Made by a program: the position numbers and the translations under genes
Notes under the pieces: model-generated
The model's input: the letters and a program-made list of their open reading frames with translations, nothing else
Told to the model about the DNA's origin: nothing
Databases searched by the model: none
DNA from: Bradyrhizobium algeriense
Lineage (GTDB): Bacteria; Pseudomonadota; Alphaproteobacteria; Rhizobiales; Xanthobacteraceae
Direction of reading: 5' to 3'
DNA length: 64,000 nt
Assembly: GCF_003062295.1 (NCBI RefSeq)
Contig: NZ_PYCN01000002.1
Location: 434,001 to 498,000, forward strand
Part shown: positions 62,033 through 64,000 of the stretch, in pieces
Layout: every line of letters begins with the position of its first letter
How positions within the stretch are numbered: position 1 is the first letter of the stretch

Positions 62033-62202
62033 GGAAGCCCCTCTCTGAAAAACCGTTAATTAAATCTGGGATCAACCTAACGCGGAGTCGCCCCCCAATC
62101 ATGTACGGATCGGCCGTAAATGGCGCTTTTCGGGAACTTGTTGCAAAAATGCCCGAATACGGCCACAACACGCCTCAATCAAAAATTTTCTTTTATTTAC
62201 AA

Positions 62203-63747
62203 TCAGCTACGGGCGGATGTCCGGTCGCGCAGCAGCGAGAATAGCCACCCCCTGCCAAACAGCAGCAGGATCAAGACGCCGTACACAAAGGCACCCGCCA
62301 CAATCAGCAGCAGCAACGCGGTCTCATCCCGGAAGGTGTGCATCTGCGCGAAATAGAAGCTGGCGAATCGCGCGATGGCCCAAAGCGCGGCGGCGAGCAG
62401 GACACCGGCCGCCGCGAACTTGGCGAGTGAAATCATCCAGGCGCGATCGAGTTCGAGGTAACCTGCCCGCACCGCGAAGAAGAGCACCAGCAACAGATTG
62501 ACCCATGCCCCGATGGCGGTGGCGAGCGCCAGGCCGATTTGCGCCAGCGCGCCCATCAACGCGACCTTCAGCGCCACGTTGACTGCCACGCCGGTCAGCG
62601 CCGCCTTGACCGGCGTGGCCGTGTCGTGGCGGGCGTAGAAGGTCGCGACCGCGCTGCGGATGGTCACGAACGGAATGAGTCCGATCGCGTAAGCGGCCAG
62701 CGTGGCACCCGCGGCCACGGCATCCGCTTTCGAGAACGCGCCGCGCGCAAACATCGCGCGCATGATGACGTCAGGCACGGTCAGGAAGGCAGCGACAAAC
62801 GGCACCGAAAACAACAGCGAGAATTCGAACGCCCGCCGCTGCGCGGCCGACGCACCGCTGACATCGTTCGCGGTGAGGCGCCGCGACATTTCCGGCAACA
62901 GCACGGTGCCAATCGCGATCCCGATCACGCCGATCGGCAACTGGTTGAGACGGTCGGCGTAGTACAGCGCCGACAGCGCGCCCGCCGGCAGAAAGGTCGC
63001 GATGATAGTGTCGGCGAACAACGCGATCTGCGTTCCCATCGAGCCGATGGTCGCGGGGCCCAGCGCGCGAAAGAACGCGCGGACATCCTCGTCGAGCTTG
63101 AACACCGCGAATTTGGGCAGGATGCCGGTCTTTGCCGCGTCACCGGCCAGCAACATGAATTCGAGGATGCCGGCGATCAATACGCCCCACGCGGCGGCGT
63201 AGCCCGCGCCCGGAAAGAACGCGGCCAGCGCCAGCGTCGCCATCATCGACAGATTGAGAAAGATCGGCGCGGCGGCAGCACTTGCGAAGCGGTGCATCAC
63301 GTTGAGCATGCCGCCGTACAACGTCACCAGCGTGATCAGCAGCAGATACGGAAACGTGATCCGCGTCAGTGAGATCGCGAGTTCGCCGCGCGCCGGGTCA
63401 TCCTTGAACCCCGGCGCGAGGACGGCGATCACCTCCGGCATGAACCACCAGGCCACGACGAGCAGAATCACCTGGACGGCAAACAGCAGCGTGAAGACGC
63501 GATCGGCGAACAGCTTTGCCGACGCTTCGCTCTTGCCATGCAGATGCGCATAGGCCGGCACGAAGGCGGCGTTGAAGGCGCCCTCGGCGAAGATCGCGCG
63601 AAAATGATTGGGCAGCCGCAGCGCCACGAAGAACGCATCCGCGACGGGACCGGCGCCGAGAATGGCGGCGAGCATGATATCGCGCGCGAAGCCGGTCAGC
63701 CGCGAGAGCAGCGTGTAACCGCCGACGGTGAAGATGCGTCCGAGCAT
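62203..63747 (-). CDS. murJ: Lipid II flippase MurJ
   Basis: 514 residues, 14 helices of the MurJ/MVF family of the MOP superfamily. The N-terminus carries FTVGGYTLLSRLTGFARDIMLAAILGAGPVADAFFVALRLPNHFRAIFAEGAFNAAFVPAYA with the conserved Arg/Asp cavity residues; the middle has LGPATIGSMGTQIALFADTIIATFLPAGALSALYYADRLNQLPIGVIGIAIGTVLLPEMSRRL. It flips the peptidoglycan precursor lipid II across the inner membrane and is normally essential. The start has only a weak ribosome site. The reading direction is shared with the aminotransferase gene upstream, 36 bases away. Confidence 0.95.
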   Translation of the reverse strand: MLGRIFTVGGYTLLSRLTGFARDIMLAAILGAGPVADAFFVALRLPNHFRAIFAEGAFNAAFVPAYAHLHGKSEASAKLFADRVFTLLFAVQVILLVVAWWFMPEVIAVLAPGFKDDPARGELAISLTRITFPYLLLITLVTLYGGMLNVMHRFASAAAAPIFLNLSMMATLALAAFFPGAGYAAAWGVLIAGILEFMLLAGDAAKTGILPKFAVFKLDEDVRAFFRALGPATIGSMGTQIALFADTIIATFLPAGALSALYYADRLNQLPIGVIGIAIGTVLLPEMSRRLTANDVSGASAAQRRAFEFSLLFSVPFVAAFLTVPDVIMRAMFARGAFSKADAVAAGATLAAYAIGLIPFVTIRSAVATFYARHDTATPVKAALTGVAVNVALKVALMGALAQIGLALATAIGAWVNLLLVLFFAVRAGYLELDRAWMISLAKFAAAGVLLAAALWAIARFASFYFAQMHTFRDETALLLLIVAGAFVYGVLILLLFGRGWLFSLLRDRTSARS

Positions 63748-63783
63748 GCGCCGCTTCTAGCGCATATTCGCCAAACCGTGAAA

Positions 63784-64000
63784 TCAGGAAGAAAGCGCGC
63801 CGCGCACCGCCTCGATCACGCGATCCTGCGTCGCCTCGTCGAGATAGGCGTGAATCGGCAGGCTGATGACATCGTCCGAGAGCTTTTCGCTCACCGGCAG
63901 CCCGCCATCCGCCACCGGGAAACTCTTGTACGCGGTCTGCTGATGCATCGATTTCGTGTAGTAGATCATCGTCGGAACGCCCTGCGCCCTCAGCGCTGCC
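63784..64000 (-). CDS. DegT/DnrJ/EryC1-family aminotransferase (C-terminus; 5' end cut by window)
   Basis: The frame runs from the window edge to a stop at 63784 with no internal break; 71 codons are visible. It reads ALRAQGVPTMIYYTKSMHQQ, then AYKSFPVADGGLPVSEKLSDDVISLPIHAYLDEATQDRVIEAVRGALSS. The GVPTMIYY-x-K/P-x-x-H-Q-Q-x-A pattern and the SDDVISLPIHAYLDEATQDRVI block are the C-terminal signature of PLP-dependent sugar aminotransferases, which make amino sugars for lipopolysaccharide or exopolysaccharide. The PLP lysine is outside the window. The start is not visible. Confidence 0.88.
   Translation of the reverse strand, partial: AALRAQGVPTMIYYTKSMHQQTAYKSFPVADGGLPVSEKLSDDVISLPIHAYLDEATQDRVIEAVRGALSS

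Overview
This is a high-GC window from the chromosome of an alphaproteobacterium, most likely Bradyrhizobium or a close relative in the Nitrobacteraceae. The support is the mix of families (DUF1127, MocR next to DUF1127, Omp25-like porin, 2Fe-2S ferredoxin plus thioredoxin-reductase-like FNR, an RgsE/GPR-type polar-growth protein, an EcfG-type promoter) and several intergenic hairpin repeats of a kind I associate with Bradyrhizobium. I saw no rRNA, tRNA, transposase, phage gene or CRISPR array. The window opens inside an MFS efflux gene and closes inside a DegT/DnrJ-type aminotransferase gene.

Region 1 (1-8.3 kb) looks accessory. It holds a Bcr/CflA-like efflux pump, an autotransporter with a repetitive passenger, a SAM methyltransferase, and two paralogous LuxR-type regulators. 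Almost the same 20-bp palindrome lies upstream of each regulator. Region 2 (8.3-14.3 kb) holds DUF1127, a MocR regulator with an array of GGTGCAA motifs, a YdcF-like protein, two small membrane proteins, a divergent HxlR/oxidoreductase pair and about 0.8 kb of apparently decayed sequence. Region 3 (14.3-24.5 kb) carries an MHYT-GGDEF-EAL c-di-GMP protein, a ferritin-like stress protein behind a candidate EcfG promoter, an MprF-like membrane domain protein, a secreted SGNH hydrolase, a DUF2147-like protein, a ferredoxin reductase and ferredoxin pair, a thioesterase and a small broken secreted-protein gene.

Region 4 (24-30.3 kb) is the most distinctive. An Hpt protein is divergent from a 1761-residue membrane-anchored coiled-coil protein that resembles the growth pole ring protein GPR/RgsE of Rhizobiales. 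A perfect TTAA-N7-TTAA (CtrA-type) site lies between them. Just downstream is a roughly 0.6-kb, lower-GC cassette bounded by inverted repeats. Region 5 (30.8-43.7 kb) has an MlaE/MlaF/MlaD-type lipid ABC transporter, a dipeptide epimerase, two MFS transporters, a coiled-coil protein with a 15-bp tandem repeat, a lipid kinase, an exported amidohydrolase, an HdeD protein and a glutaminase.

Region 6 (44-56 kb) has a DUF1269 protein, a membrane metallophosphoesterase, an AI-2E family transporter, a secreted caspase-like protein, a threonine dehydratase-like enzyme, a coupled glycosyltransferase/LpxH-like pair, thiD, a stand-alone AsnC ligand domain, an Ldh2-type dehydrogenase and a membrane J-protein. 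Region 7 (56-64 kb) has a diheme cytochrome c, a CHRD protein, a cytochrome c-prime, an orphan form-II CoxL-like molybdenum hydroxylase, an Omp25-like porin, murJ and the partial aminotransferase.

Gene starts were set from ribosome-binding sites and neighbour overlaps where visible. Family names rest on motifs read by eye; no database search was possible.
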